The position numbers and the translations under genes were made by a program. A DNA stretch of 55,046 nucleotides from an uncultured Burkholderiales bacterium (GTDB lineage Bacteria; Pseudomonadota; Gammaproteobacteria; Burkholderiales; Burkholderiaceae_C), in assembly GCA_903916355.1 (NCBI GenBank), contig CAIWWN010000149.1, forward strand, positions 1 through 55,046, read 5' to 3'. Below are positions 32,103 through 41,496 of this stretch, in pieces. Numbering within the stretch: the stretch's first letter is position 1; every line of letters starts with the position of its first letter. The notes under the pieces were generated by a model. That model ran no database searches and was not told the origin of the DNA. It saw only the letters and a program-made list of their open reading frames with translations.

Positions 32103-33293
32103 GTGGGCGTTACCATGTTGACCATGGACGCTGAACTCAACTCCCTCATCGACGCCGTGCGCAACGCCGCTGACCAAGGCGCTACTTTGCGCTTGCGCGG
32201 CGGTGGCACGAAAGACTTTTGGGGCCAAAGCCTCACCGGTCAGGTGCTCGACACGCGGGCTTACCGTGGCATCGTCAGTTACGAGCCCAGCGAGCTGGTG
32301 GTCACGGTGCGCTGCGGCACACCGCTGGCCGAGCTGGAAGCGGCCTTGGCCGACCAAGGCCAGTGCCTGGCCTTTGAGCCACCGCATTTTGGCGAAGGTG
32401 ACACGCAAGCCGCCACGGTGGGCGGCATGGTGGCCGCGGGCTTGAGCGGTCCGGCCCGCGCCACCACCGGTGCGGTGCGCGATTTCATTTTGGGCGCACG
32501 TTTCATCAACGGCTTGGGCGAGCACCTGACCTTTGGCGGTCAGGTCATGAAAAACGTGGCCGGCTACGACGTCAGCCGCTTGATGGCCGGCAGCTGGGGC
32601 ACCTTGGGCCTGATCACCGAAGTGAGCTTGAAAGTGTTGCCCGTGGCCCCCGCCGAGGCCACGCTGATGTGCGCCGGCTTGGCGCAAGGCGCCGCGCTCG
32701 ACTTGCTGCACCGCTGGGGCGGCCAGCCCTTGCCCTTGAATGCCAGCGCTTGGGTGCGCGACGCCACAGCCCAGCCCGTGGCCGACTATATGTTTGTGCG
32801 CCTGCGCGGTGCGGTGGCGGCGGTGCAGTCGGCTTTGCATACGATGAGTGCCGATGCGCTGGCCCTGGGCGCGCAAGTGCAGCAAATGGACAACGCCGAA
32901 GCCGCACAAGACTGGCGCGCCAGCGGCGAGCAGGCCTTGCAATTTTTCACCCCGCCCAGTGCCGACGCTTGCTTGTGGCGCTTGTCGCTGCCGCAAACCG
33001 CACCGGTGCTGGATTTGCCCGGGTTGGACCATCCTTCGCAGTACATCGAGTGGCAAGGTGCACAGCGCTGGTTATGGGCGCCCGCTTCGGCCGCCGTGGC
33101 GCTGCGTGAATTGGCGCAATCGGTCGGCGGCCATGCCACCTTGTTCCGCGCCAGTGCCGCCCATGCCGAGGTGGACAAAGCCGCCGGCGTGAACACGCCC
33201 CTGGCGGCGGTGCAGCAACGCATTCAAAAGCAACTTCAGCAACAGTTCGACCCGAAAGGCGTTTTCGCCACGGGCCGCCTGTACGCGTTCTGA
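32103..33293 (+). CDS. glcE: Glycolate oxidase subunit GlcE (FAD-binding); start may be the ATG at 32115 or 32124
   Basis: LRLRGGGTKDFWG; PPHFGEGDTQAATVGGMVAAGLSGPARATTGAVRDFILGARFINGLGE. Confidence 0.92.
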   Translation: MGVTMLTMDAELNSLIDAVRNAADQGATLRLRGGGTKDFWGQSLTGQVLDTRAYRGIVSYEPSELVVTVRCGTPLAELEAALADQGQCLAFEPPHFGEGDTQAATVGGMVAAGLSGPARATTGAVRDFILGARFINGLGEHLTFGGQVMKNVAGYDVSRLMAGSWGTLGLITEVSLKVLPVAPAEATLMCAGLAQGAALDLLHRWGGQPLPLNASAWVRDATAQPVADYMFVRLRGAVAAVQSALHTMSADALALGAQVQQMDNAEAAQDWRASGEQALQFFTPPSADACLWRLSLPQTAPVLDLPGLDHPSQYIEWQGAQRWLWAPASAAVALRELAQSVGGHATLFRASAAHAEVDKAAGVNTPLAAVQQRIQKQLQQQFDPKGVFATGRLYAF

Positions 33294-33311
33294 TTCTGGG
33301 ACGACACACCT

Positions 33312-34553
33312 ATGCAAACCCACCTCGCCCCTGAATACCAGAACACCGCCGAAGGCCTGGAGGCCGAAGCCATTTTGCGCAAGTGTGTGCACTGCGGCTT
33401 TTGCACCGCCACCTGCCCGACTTACCAATTGCTGGGCGACGAGCTTGACGGCCCGCGCGGCCGCATCTACCTGATGAAGCAGGTGCTCGAAGGCGCTGAA
33501 CCCACCCGCAAAACCCAGCTGCATCTGGACCGTTGCCTGACCTGCCGCAATTGCGAAAGCACCTGCCCCAGCGGCGTGCAGTACGGCCACTTGCTGGACA
33601 TTGGCCGCAAGCTGGTAGACGCCAAGGTCGAGCGCCCCATGGGCGAAAAGCTGGTGCGCTGGGCGCTCAAAGAAGGCCTGCCCTCACCGCTGTTTGCGCC
33701 CGCCATGAAGATGGGCCAGATGGTGCGCGGCCTGCTGCCCGCCAGCCTGAAAAGCAAAGTGCCTGCGCCGCAAGACGCCGGAGCTTGGCCCACGCAAACC
33801 CATGCCCGCAAGATGCTGATGCTGGCCGGCTGTGTGCAGCCGAGCATGAGCCCCAACATCAACAGCGCCACCGCCCGCGTGCTGGATGCCTGCGGCATCC
33901 AGACCGTGATCGCGCCGGAGGCCGGTTGCTGCGGCGCGGTCAAGTTCCACCTGAACGACCACGAAGGCGGCAAAGACCACATGCGCATCAATATCGACGC
34001 CTGGTGGCCGCTGGTCGAAAGTGGCGAAGTTGAAGCCATCGTCATGAACGCATCAGGCTGCGGCGTGATGGTCAAAGACTACGGCCACGTGCTGAAAGAC
34101 GACCCGGCCTATGCTGAAAAAGCTGCGCGCATCGGCGCACTCACCAAAGACCTGAGCGAGTTGTTGCCCAACCTGGTGCCCCTGCTGCAAGCAAAACTGA
34201 CCCCCGAATCCTTACAGGCCGCAGGCCTGCAGGCCTACCACCCGCCTTGCACGCTGCAGCACGGCCAGCAACTCAAAGGCGGGGTGGAAAAATACCTGAT
34301 CGAGCTGGGCTTTCAAATCGAGGTCGCGTCCAGCGAATCGCACCTGTGCTGCGGCTCGGCCGGCACTTACAGCGTGCTCAATCCGGAGCTGTCCCAACAA
34401 CTGCGCGACCGCAAACTCGGCCACCTGAGCGCTTTGCATCCGCAAGGCGTGCTCAGCGCCAACATCGGCTGCATCACCCATTTGCAAAGCGGCAGCGGCC
34501 TGCCGGTCAGGCATTGGGTGGAGATGGTGGACGAGGCGTTGTGCGTCCGTTAA
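33312..34553 (+). CDS. glcF: Glycolate oxidase iron-sulfur subunit GlcF
   Basis: CVHCGFCTATCPTY and CLTCRNCESTCPSGV 4Fe-4S motifs; CCG-type C-terminal domains. Confidence 0.95.
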   Translation: MQTHLAPEYQNTAEGLEAEAILRKCVHCGFCTATCPTYQLLGDELDGPRGRIYLMKQVLEGAEPTRKTQLHLDRCLTCRNCESTCPSGVQYGHLLDIGRKLVDAKVERPMGEKLVRWALKEGLPSPLFAPAMKMGQMVRGLLPASLKSKVPAPQDAGAWPTQTHARKMLMLAGCVQPSMSPNINSATARVLDACGIQTVIAPEAGCCGAVKFHLNDHEGGKDHMRINIDAWWPLVESGEVEAIVMNASGCGVMVKDYGHVLKDDPAYAEKAARIGALTKDLSELLPNLVPLLQAKLTPESLQAAGLQAYHPPCTLQHGQQLKGGVEKYLIELGFQIEVASSESHLCCGSAGTYSVLNPELSQQLRDRKLGHLSALHPQGVLSANIGCITHLQSGSGLPVRHWVEMVDEALCVR

Positions 34554-34563
34554 CAGCCTGACC

Positions 34564-35052
34564 ATGACCCACGCGCTCGAAGGTGGCTGCCTCTGTGGCA
34601 AGGTGCGGTTCAGGACAAACCAAGCACCCGTGCGCACGCTGGTGTGCCACTGCACGTTTTGTCAACGCATGACGGGCTCTTCCTATTACGCGGAGTCCCT
34701 ATTCCAGAAGGACGCCGTCGTGTTCAATGACGGACAGATGAGTTGCTACGCGCACATCTCCGATGGCAGTCAGAAGAAGGTTGTCGTCCACTTTTGCACC
34801 CACTGTGGCACCACCGTGTCGCTCACTTTTGAGCGCTGGCCGGACATGCGCGCCATCTCCCGCGGTTGCTTCGATGATCCCAACGCCGTCGAGGTGACAA
34901 GCCACATTTGGACGCAGTCCGCCCAGACGGGAACGGCTCTACCCGATGGCGTTGAGTGCTTTGCAAGAGCGCGGATGTCACTCGATGGGCAAGCGGAAAT
35001 TTCTACTAAGTACACGTTGCCAGTCATGGCAAGTTCAAGCTCCGATTTCTAA
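34564..35052 (+). CDS. GFA (glutathione-dependent formaldehyde-activating-like) family protein
   Basis: LEGGCLCGKVRFRT...CHCTFCQRMTGSSYYAE; HFCTHCGTTV. Confidence 0.9.
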   Translation: MTHALEGGCLCGKVRFRTNQAPVRTLVCHCTFCQRMTGSSYYAESLFQKDAVVFNDGQMSCYAHISDGSQKKVVVHFCTHCGTTVSLTFERWPDMRAISRGCFDDPNAVEVTSHIWTQSAQTGTALPDGVECFARARMSLDGQAEISTKYTLPVMASSSSDF

Positions 35053-35152
35053 TCATGGGTGATCGAAAGAGCGTCATGCTCACAAATCACAATGAGGACG
35101 TAGTTGGAGTACGCCGGAATATCTAATTATTAAGTACTGATATGTATTGACC

Positions 35153-35396
35153 GTGTCAACTGTTTTTTGAATTCTTGCATTTTTTATTACTGGGCTAAGT
35201 GCAAAGCAGGCTCGTTACGACGGTAGATCAGTCTGATATACGCGGGTTGGTTACCGCATGACAAAGGTACGTCGTGGAGCTGCCTCTCTCTTATCACGAG
35301 GATCATTCCATTGCTAGATGCCTCAAAGTACTTCCGAGGATTCCCCATCCGCTGCCTGCTCTGCACTTAGCCCAGTAATTTTTCATTGTGAATCTT
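35153..35396 (-). ncRNA. Candidate IS110/IS1111 bridge RNA region (non-coding end downstream of transposase)
   Basis: ~240 nt non-coding with 25-bp near-perfect inverted repeat (35186-35210 / 35355-35379, one mismatch) and internal stems. Confidence 0.5.
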
Positions 35397-36515
35397 TCAA
35401 TTGGTTGGCGTATTCTTCATCATGGGAGTAGCTTGACCTATTGCCCATATAAACCCTGTGAGTTCGCGGGCTACCGCTGTGCACACTTGAACTTTTAACT
35501 TGCCGTTTGTTTGTAGCGTTTTATACCGCTGACATAACCGCTTTTGTGCGCTCCATGAGATTTCTTGAATAGCAGCTGGGACTTTATCCATTCGTCTTTG
35601 AATAATTGGCGTTCGCCTAGCCGCAAACCGATAAGTCCATGCAGCCTCGATAAGAACTCGTCTAACGTGGCTATTGCCTGTTTTTGTAATGCCTCCGCGG
35701 CGCACTGAGTTACCACTAGAGCGCTCGCTGGGCACAAGGCCCAGATAGGCCATCAATTTTGGAGCAGAGGCAAATCTTTGCAAATCGCCTATTTCGGCAA
35801 TCAGGGTGAATGCTGTTATGAAATTCACACCTCGCAAGGACATCAGGGATTCAATTACTGGCCATGACAAAGACTCTTTTGCGTGAATCTGCATTTGGCT
35901 TTCAATTTCTTCAACACGCGTTCCAAATGAATTTACGATATCTTTGTATTCTTGAAAAACAATTTGCTGAGCTTGTCGATCAAATTTAACCGTTTCCATC
36001 CACCTGTAGTGAGCATGAGTCCATCGTGCTTTACCGCTATAGACCCACCCATGGCGTAACAGGAATGCTAATAATCGTTGTTTTGCCTGGCGTTCGAAAT
36101 GTTTCATATCTTCTCGTGCCCGAGTCAGATCACGTAAAGCTTCTTGCTCGTCTTCTGGCACCCATACTGGAGTAAGTTCACCAGCACGGTATAGCCTTGC
36201 CAAGTTAATGCTGTCGCGACGATCAGTCTTCACCCGTTCACCTGCTTTGCGTGGAATTAAAGATGGGGCTACAACAATGCACTCTTTACCCATAGCTGTT
36301 AGTTGTCGATAAATCTTGTAACCACACCCGCCTGCTTCATAACAAAATGCAACGAGCTCGCCTTCTTTGCTGAGAAGCTTGACCAACTTAATGATGGCTG
36401 TAGGGTTGTTGGCGATCTCCCCATAAAACCTCACTTCAGAATCCTCTGCCGCTATGGCAACGGCAATAGTGTCTTTGTGGACGTCTAGTCCCACGTACTT
36501 GCTAAACTTCTCCAT
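35397..36515 (-). CDS. IS110-family transposase
   Basis: YVGLDVHKDTIAVAIA DEDD N-terminal domain; C-terminal LRGVNFITAFTLIAEIGDLQRFASAPKLMAYLGLVPSERSSG (Transposase_20). Confidence 0.95.
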   Translation of the reverse strand: MEKFSKYVGLDVHKDTIAVAIAAEDSEVRFYGEIANNPTAIIKLVKLLSKEGELVAFCYEAGGCGYKIYRQLTAMGKECIVVAPSLIPRKAGERVKTDRRDSINLARLYRAGELTPVWVPEDEQEALRDLTRAREDMKHFERQAKQRLLAFLLRHGWVYSGKARWTHAHYRWMETVKFDRQAQQIVFQEYKDIVNSFGTRVEEIESQMQIHAKESLSWPVIESLMSLRGVNFITAFTLIAEIGDLQRFASAPKLMAYLGLVPSERSSGNSVRRGGITKTGNSHVRRVLIEAAWTYRFAARRTPIIQRRMDKVPAAIQEISWSAQKRLCQRYKTLQTNGKLKVQVCTAVARELTGFIWAIGQATPMMKNTPTN

Positions 36516-36669
36516 GACCTGTCTCCTCAATATCGGCTCTGAGCCTGTGGTTGAAATCTCAAGCTTAATCCGCGACGCTTGAGGGAGGACAGGTCAATAC
36601 ATTCTGTCTTATTTTGAGTCTTAGAATGACTTGCGCTGTTTGCGCATCGAACTTCTCAGGAGACGTACC

Positions 36670-37296
36670 ATGTTCCCACTTGAAATTTGGCTGGCCTACA
36701 GCGCCGCGTGTTTGCTGCTGGTGTTATCGCCCGGCCCGGACAACCTGCTGGCCATCGGGCGTGGACTGAGTCAGGGCAAACGTGCAGCGATTGTTTCGGG
36801 CGTCTCTTCGGGGGCTGGTATTTTGTTTCACGTTGCGGCGGCGACCTTTGGGTTGACCTTGCTCATGCAAACCTCGGCCATTGCATTTTGGGCGGTCAAA
36901 CTGACAGGTGCGGCATACCTACTTTGGCTGGGCGTCAAGGTTTTACGCTCGCGCAATCTGATCAGTTTTGCGCCCGCAGCAAAACAACCTTTGTCCACCA
37001 TCTTTGCTACGGGATTTTTGTCGGCGGCGCTGAATCCCAAGCCGGGCTTATTTGTGTTGGCCTTCATTCCGCAATTTGTTAGCCCTGAACGCGGTTCAGT
37101 CACCACACAGATGTTGGTTTACGGCGGCTGGTTCGCATTGCTGACGGCGATAGGTTTTGCTCTCATGGGCGTTTTTTCATCACGCTTGTCATCTTGGCTG
37201 CGTCAAAAGCCACGCGTGATTGCGGGCCTCAACGTGGGGGCTGGCGTGGCGTTTGTGGCCTCGGGCTTGTCTGTTGCTGTACTCAAGCAAAAGTGA
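36670..37296 (+). CDS. LysE family amino-acid exporter
   Basis: LVLSPGPDNLLAIGRGLSQGKRAAIVSGVSSGAGILFH. Confidence 0.92.
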   Translation: MFPLEIWLAYSAACLLLVLSPGPDNLLAIGRGLSQGKRAAIVSGVSSGAGILFHVAAATFGLTLLMQTSAIAFWAVKLTGAAYLLWLGVKVLRSRNLISFAPAAKQPLSTIFATGFLSAALNPKPGLFVLAFIPQFVSPERGSVTTQMLVYGGWFALLTAIGFALMGVFSSRLSSWLRQKPRVIAGLNVGAGVAFVASGLSVAVLKQK

Positions 37297-37529
37297 GATG
37301 TGCGCGTTAAGTTGCGCATCTTCCTTGAGGTTTTCACGTCAGGCGTTTGAATTCAATGTTCCGAGAATGATGAATGCACTAAACAGATTTCGGTATCAGC
37401 GTGCAGGCGGCGCTTTTTTCGAAACGCCGAGCCGTTGCTAACCCTCCTGACACCCCGTTGTCAGTACCCCTCAGGCAAAGTTATCTCCTGTGTGCAGAAG
37501 GTCTGTGCGCATTCAGGGAGAAAGACAAA

Positions 37530-37907
37530 ATGAAAAACGTGATCGACTGGTTTGAGATTCCGGTGCGCGATGTGTCGCGTGCACAGGTGTTTTACGAGAC
37601 GGTGTTGCAAACCACTTTGCAGCGCGAAAGCTATGCGGGGCCGGGCATGCAGATGGCGGTCTTTGCGGGCGAGGGCGATGCAGTCAAAGGGGCTTTGATG
37701 TCGGGGCACCCGGCCTTGCAAGTGGGCGCATGCGGCACGCTGGTGTATTTGCATGCGGGTGCATCGCTGGATACGGCCTTGGAGCGGGTGGTTGCCGCAG
37801 GCGGACAGGTGGCCATGGGTCGGGTGGCCTTGCCTGAGGGTTTGGGCTTCATGGCGCACATGCACGATGTGGATGGCAACCGCGTGGGCCTTCACGCCTA
37901 CGCGTAA
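37530..37907 (+). CDS. VOC/glyoxalase family protein
   Basis: VIDWFEIPVRDVSRAQVFYETVL; GGQVAMGRVALPEGLGFMAHMHDVDGNRVGLHA. Confidence 0.9.
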   Translation: MKNVIDWFEIPVRDVSRAQVFYETVLQTTLQRESYAGPGMQMAVFAGEGDAVKGALMSGHPALQVGACGTLVYLHAGASLDTALERVVAAGGQVAMGRVALPEGLGFMAHMHDVDGNRVGLHAYA

Positions 37908-37957
37908 ACGCGGCCTAAACTGACACCTTTTGTTTCGCAAACCTGTCTGCTCATCCT

Positions 37958-38653
37958 ATGCGCCGCGCTGACCGACTTTTTCAGATTGTTCAACTCATCC
38001 GGGGCCGTCGCCTGACCACGGCCAAGTGGTTGGCGCAGCGCCTCGAAGTGTCTGAGCGGACGGTCTACCGTTGCGTGGCCTATCTGCAATACCAGGGCGT
38101 GCCGATTGAGGGCGAAGCCGGAGTGGGTTACCGCTTGGGGGCGGGCTTTGACTTGCCCCCGCTGATCTTCACCCCGCAGGAGGCGCAGGCTTTGGTGGTG
38201 ATGACGCGGGTGGCGCAGCAGTGGTTGGACCCGGCCTTGGCCCGCGCCAGCGAGTCGGCACTGTCGCGGGTGTTGAGCGTGCTGCCCGCAGACCAGCGCC
38301 ACGCGGCGCAGCACACACCGGTGTATTCGCCGCCGTGGGGTTTGACGGCCGAGCAGCAGCCGCGCTTGCAGTTGTGGCGCGAGGCCACGCAAAGTGCGCA
38401 CAAGCTGGCGCTGGTGTACAGCGATGCGCAAGGCCGCAGCAGTGATCGTACGGTGTGGCCGCTGGGCAGCTTTTTCTGGGGCGCGGTCTGGACGCTGGTG
38501 GCTTGGTGTGAGAAGCGTGAGGACTTCCGCAGCTTCAGGCTTGACCGCATCCAGTCCATGACGGGCCTGCCAGAAACCTTCCGGTTGGTCGACGGACAGC
38601 GTTTGATTGACTATCTGCGAAGCCAGGGTGTGGACCCGCAGGCTTTGGCCTGA
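37958..38653 (+). CDS. YafY-type HTH/WYL-domain transcriptional regulator
   Basis: MRRADRLFQIVQLIRGRRLTTAKWLAQRLEVSERTVYRCVAYLQ. Confidence 0.92.
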   Translation: MRRADRLFQIVQLIRGRRLTTAKWLAQRLEVSERTVYRCVAYLQYQGVPIEGEAGVGYRLGAGFDLPPLIFTPQEAQALVVMTRVAQQWLDPALARASESALSRVLSVLPADQRHAAQHTPVYSPPWGLTAEQQPRLQLWREATQSAHKLALVYSDAQGRSSDRTVWPLGSFFWGAVWTLVAWCEKREDFRSFRLDRIQSMTGLPETFRLVDGQRLIDYLRSQGVDPQALA

Positions 38654-38670
38654 GGGCTGATAACAAGGGA

Positions 38671-39138
38671 ATGTTCATGAAAATCATTGAGTTCAAAGGA
38701 CTGACCGTGCAAGGCGTGAGGGTGCGCACATGCAACGCCGACGAAATGCAAGCTGCAACAGCGCGCATTGGCCCTTTGTGGGCGGACTTTGGCGCGCAAA
38801 TCGCGCCGCTCATGACCCCGCCAGCGCAAGTCTTCGGCGTGTACCACCGCTATGAATCGGATGCCCACGGGGCCTTTGATGTGTTGGCAGGCGCCCATGC
38901 GCTGAAGCCTGCTGCAACGGATGCACTTGCCCTAGCCCGTGTGGACATTGCAGCAGGGCGGTATCTGGTTTTTGCCGCAGCAGGTGCAATGCCGCAGGCG
39001 GTGATCGATGCGTGGGCGCGCATCTGGCGTTACTTCGCTGACCCGCATTGCCCATACCAAAGGGCTTACACCACGGACTTCGAACGCTACACCGACGAAG
39101 GGCTTGTCGAAATTTTCATTGCTGTTGCAAAGCCATGA
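38671..39138 (+). CDS. GyrI-like/effector-binding domain protein
   Basis: GVYHRYESDAHGAFDVLAGAH; RAYTTDFERYTDEGLVEIFIAV. Confidence 0.82.
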   Translation: MFMKIIEFKGLTVQGVRVRTCNADEMQAATARIGPLWADFGAQIAPLMTPPAQVFGVYHRYESDAHGAFDVLAGAHALKPAATDALALARVDIAAGRYLVFAAAGAMPQAVIDAWARIWRYFADPHCPYQRAYTTDFERYTDEGLVEIFIAVAKP

Positions 39139-39641
39139 ATTACTGGATCGGCGTCGTCAGCCGTTCGCATGTGTTGCGCGGGGTGGCCGGTGGTTTTGCG
39201 CAAATGAATCACGGCAAGCAAGCTCCGCTCAAACGCATGAGGGCGGGCGATGGTTTGATTTATTACTCGCCCCGAGAGGCCTATCCCGAGGGTGCGCCCT
39301 TGCAGGCATTCACAGCCATCGGCGTCATTCGCAGCGGCGAGGTTTATGCGCACGACATGACGGCTGACGGTGTGCCGGGTTTTGTGCCGTGGCGCATCGA
39401 TGTGGACTACCTGCCCGCGCAGATCGCGCCCATCAAACCGCTGATTGCGCAATTGGATTTCATCACCGACAAAACCCACTGGGGCGCAGCGTTCCGATTT
39501 GGGCAGGTCCGCATTGGTGAAGCTGACTTTCGGCGAATTGCATTAGCGATGGGTTGTGATGGAGTGCCTTGCCAGAAGCCCGAACAACTGGCCAACCGGG
39601 AGGTTGATGTGCACAACCTTGCTCAAGCTGCGCTGTTTTGA
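39135..39641 (+). CDS. EVE domain-containing protein
   Basis: MNYWIGVVSRSHVLRGVAGGFAQMNHGK; DGLIYYSPRE. Confidence 0.85.
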   Translation: MNYWIGVVSRSHVLRGVAGGFAQMNHGKQAPLKRMRAGDGLIYYSPREAYPEGAPLQAFTAIGVIRSGEVYAHDMTADGVPGFVPWRIDVDYLPAQIAPIKPLIAQLDFITDKTHWGAAFRFGQVRIGEADFRRIALAMGCDGVPCQKPEQLANREVDVHNLAQAALF

Positions 39642-39646
39642 AGCCC

Positions 39647-40870
39647 TCAGGGCTGCGACTCGGCCTCGGGCCACAAGCTGGGAAAGTAAAACCGCAGCGC
39701 GTGTTGTGGCACGCCCAGACGCAGCTTGCCGTAAGGCGAGTCGGTTTCCAGTAGCCCACGCTTAAGCAGCGCGCTGATTTGGGCAGAAGCGAGTCGCTCG
39801 CCCAGGCCGAGCATGGCTTTGAAGTCGGCGCGATCCAGCGTGGCCTGTGATGCAAACAGGTAATGCAGTGGACGCAGGGCTTCGGTGCGAACCCCTTGTC
39901 GGATCACTTCCTGTTCATAGGTCAGGCAAGCGGCCATGCGGTCTTTCATGGCATCGAGTGACAGCAAGCCGGCCATGAAGTCCACCTGATCCGTGCACAG
40001 ACCCAGCACGTAGTCGATCCAGCGGATCAGTCCGTTTTCAGTCAGGTTGCCTCGGCCGTCCAGATCGCCTGCGCGGGCTTCGTCTGCGGCGGACAACAGT
40101 TGGTAATAGGTGTCTTGTGTGCGGGCAAAGCCTCGAAGGGGGGACCACAGCCCGTTGGTCAGTCCCATATGCCCGAGCACCAAGTGGCTGTGCAACCGGA
40201 CTACCCGCCCATTGCCATCCAGAAAGGGGTGAATCCAGGCCAAGCGCTGATGGGCAGCGGCCATCGCCAAGACCTGCATTTCACCGCGCCTGACACCGCC
40301 ATAGACCGTAGACCAGCGGGTCAGAAAGAGCTGTAAAGCGCTGGCTGCTGGCGCAGCATGCCGACCGACGCTGACTTCCCGGTTGCGCCAAGCACCGGGT
40401 ATCAGGGTGATTGGTTCGTTGGCAAGCGTCAATGTGCGGTCTTCTTCGGGCAGTCGTGAAAACAATTCTTGATGAATGTGTTGCACGGTTGGGGCAGACC
40501 AGATCTGCTCGCCCGTCCATTTTGGCCACTGAGCCTCAAGGTGCGCTTCGGTGGCCATATGGGCCAACGCGAGCCGCTGCCTGCGGGCTTTGTCCTTGTC
40601 TTGAGCGAAGTCGTCACGAAGGGCCTGTTCGATTTCCAGTGGCAGGGTGTGCTGGCCTTCGATCTTGTTGGAGTAATACGAGTTCATGGACCGCAACAAG
40701 CTGCGCAGTCCGGGCAGCGCACCGGGCGGGCACCAGCCCGAGAGCCGGTCAGCCTTGCGAATCAAATCGTGCGCGCTTTCCAGCAGCGGGGCCATCCGGT
40801 GCTCTGACGGCAGCAACGGCTCCATCTGTGATGGATGATCGTAGAGTTGGAATTTTTGCGAGATTGACAT
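39647..40870 (-). CDS. Fic family protein with in-cis inhibitory motif
   Basis: Fic core HPFLDGNGRVVR; N-terminal SNKIEG matches (S/T)xxxE(G/N). Confidence 0.95.
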   Translation of the reverse strand: MSISQKFQLYDHPSQMEPLLPSEHRMAPLLESAHDLIRKADRLSGWCPPGALPGLRSLLRSMNSYYSNKIEGQHTLPLEIEQALRDDFAQDKDKARRQRLALAHMATEAHLEAQWPKWTGEQIWSAPTVQHIHQELFSRLPEEDRTLTLANEPITLIPGAWRNREVSVGRHAAPAASALQLFLTRWSTVYGGVRRGEMQVLAMAAAHQRLAWIHPFLDGNGRVVRLHSHLVLGHMGLTNGLWSPLRGFARTQDTYYQLLSAADEARAGDLDGRGNLTENGLIRWIDYVLGLCTDQVDFMAGLLSLDAMKDRMAACLTYEQEVIRQGVRTEALRPLHYLFASQATLDRADFKAMLGLGERLASAQISALLKRGLLETDSPYGKLRLGVPQHALRFYFPSLWPEAESQP

Positions 40871-40950
40871 GGTTGCTAAGTCTATGTCAATAATGAATTT
40901 AATTCAATCTGTGCAATATAGTTTGCGCGATTCAATGCTTGGGCTTCCTG

Positions 40951-41442
40951 CTATGCCGCCAGCGCCGCCTCAATGTCTTTGGCGATCTTCTTGGGCGCGT
41001 CCTGCGGTGCATAGCGCTTGATCACGCGGCCGTCTTTGCCGACCAGAAACTTGGTGAAGTTCCATTTGATGGCCTTGCTGCCCAAGATGCCGGGGGCCTC
41101 GGCGGTGAGCCACTGGTACAGCGGGTGCGCTTCATTGCCGTTGACTTTGATCTTTTCCATCATCTGGAAGCTCACGCCAAAATTGCGTTGGCAAAAAGCG
41201 CCAATGTCTTCGTTGCTGCCGGGGTCTTGGCTGCCAAATTGGTTGCACGGAAAGCCGAGCACCGCCAAACCTTGCGCGGCATAACTTTGGTGAAGTTGTT
41301 CTAAACCGGCAAATTGCGGTGTGAAGCCGCAGGCGCTGGCGGTGTTGACGATCAGCATCACCTGGCCTTTGTGGGCGGACAGGGCCACGGGCTGACCGTC
41401 TATGGCCAGGGCTTCAAAGTCGTAGATGGAATTCATGGGCAA
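40951..41442 (-). CDS. Glutathione peroxidase
   Basis: NTASACGFTPQFAGLEQLHQ; LGFPCNQFGSQDPGSNEDI; WNFTKFLVGKDG. Confidence 0.95.
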   Translation of the reverse strand: MPMNSIYDFEALAIDGQPVALSAHKGQVMLIVNTASACGFTPQFAGLEQLHQSYAAQGLAVLGFPCNQFGSQDPGSNEDIGAFCQRNFGVSFQMMEKIKVNGNEAHPLYQWLTAEAPGILGSKAIKWNFTKFLVGKDGRVIKRYAPQDAPKKIAKDIEAALAA

Positions 41443-41496
41443 ATATCCTCGTTGGCCAGGCCAGTGGCGGCCTGAAGGACTCCAGTGTGCCTGCTT

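Larger units (their letters stand above)
35142..36602 (-). mobile_element. IS110-family (IS1111-like) insertion sequence; boundaries marked by 11-bp subterminal inverted repeats
   Basis: ATGTATTGACC (35142-35152) and GGTCAATACAT (36592-36602) are exact inverted repeats around a DEDD transposase gene and a long non-coding end. Confidence 0.85.

Noticed and set aside
35186-35379. Integron attC-like site
   Set aside because: Inverted arms are too long and near-perfect, and the RYYYAAC/GTTRRRY core pair is not evident.
37295-37322. Hairpin after lysE (GATGTGCGC...GCGCATC) as a terminator
   Set aside because: Bulged stem and no T-run.
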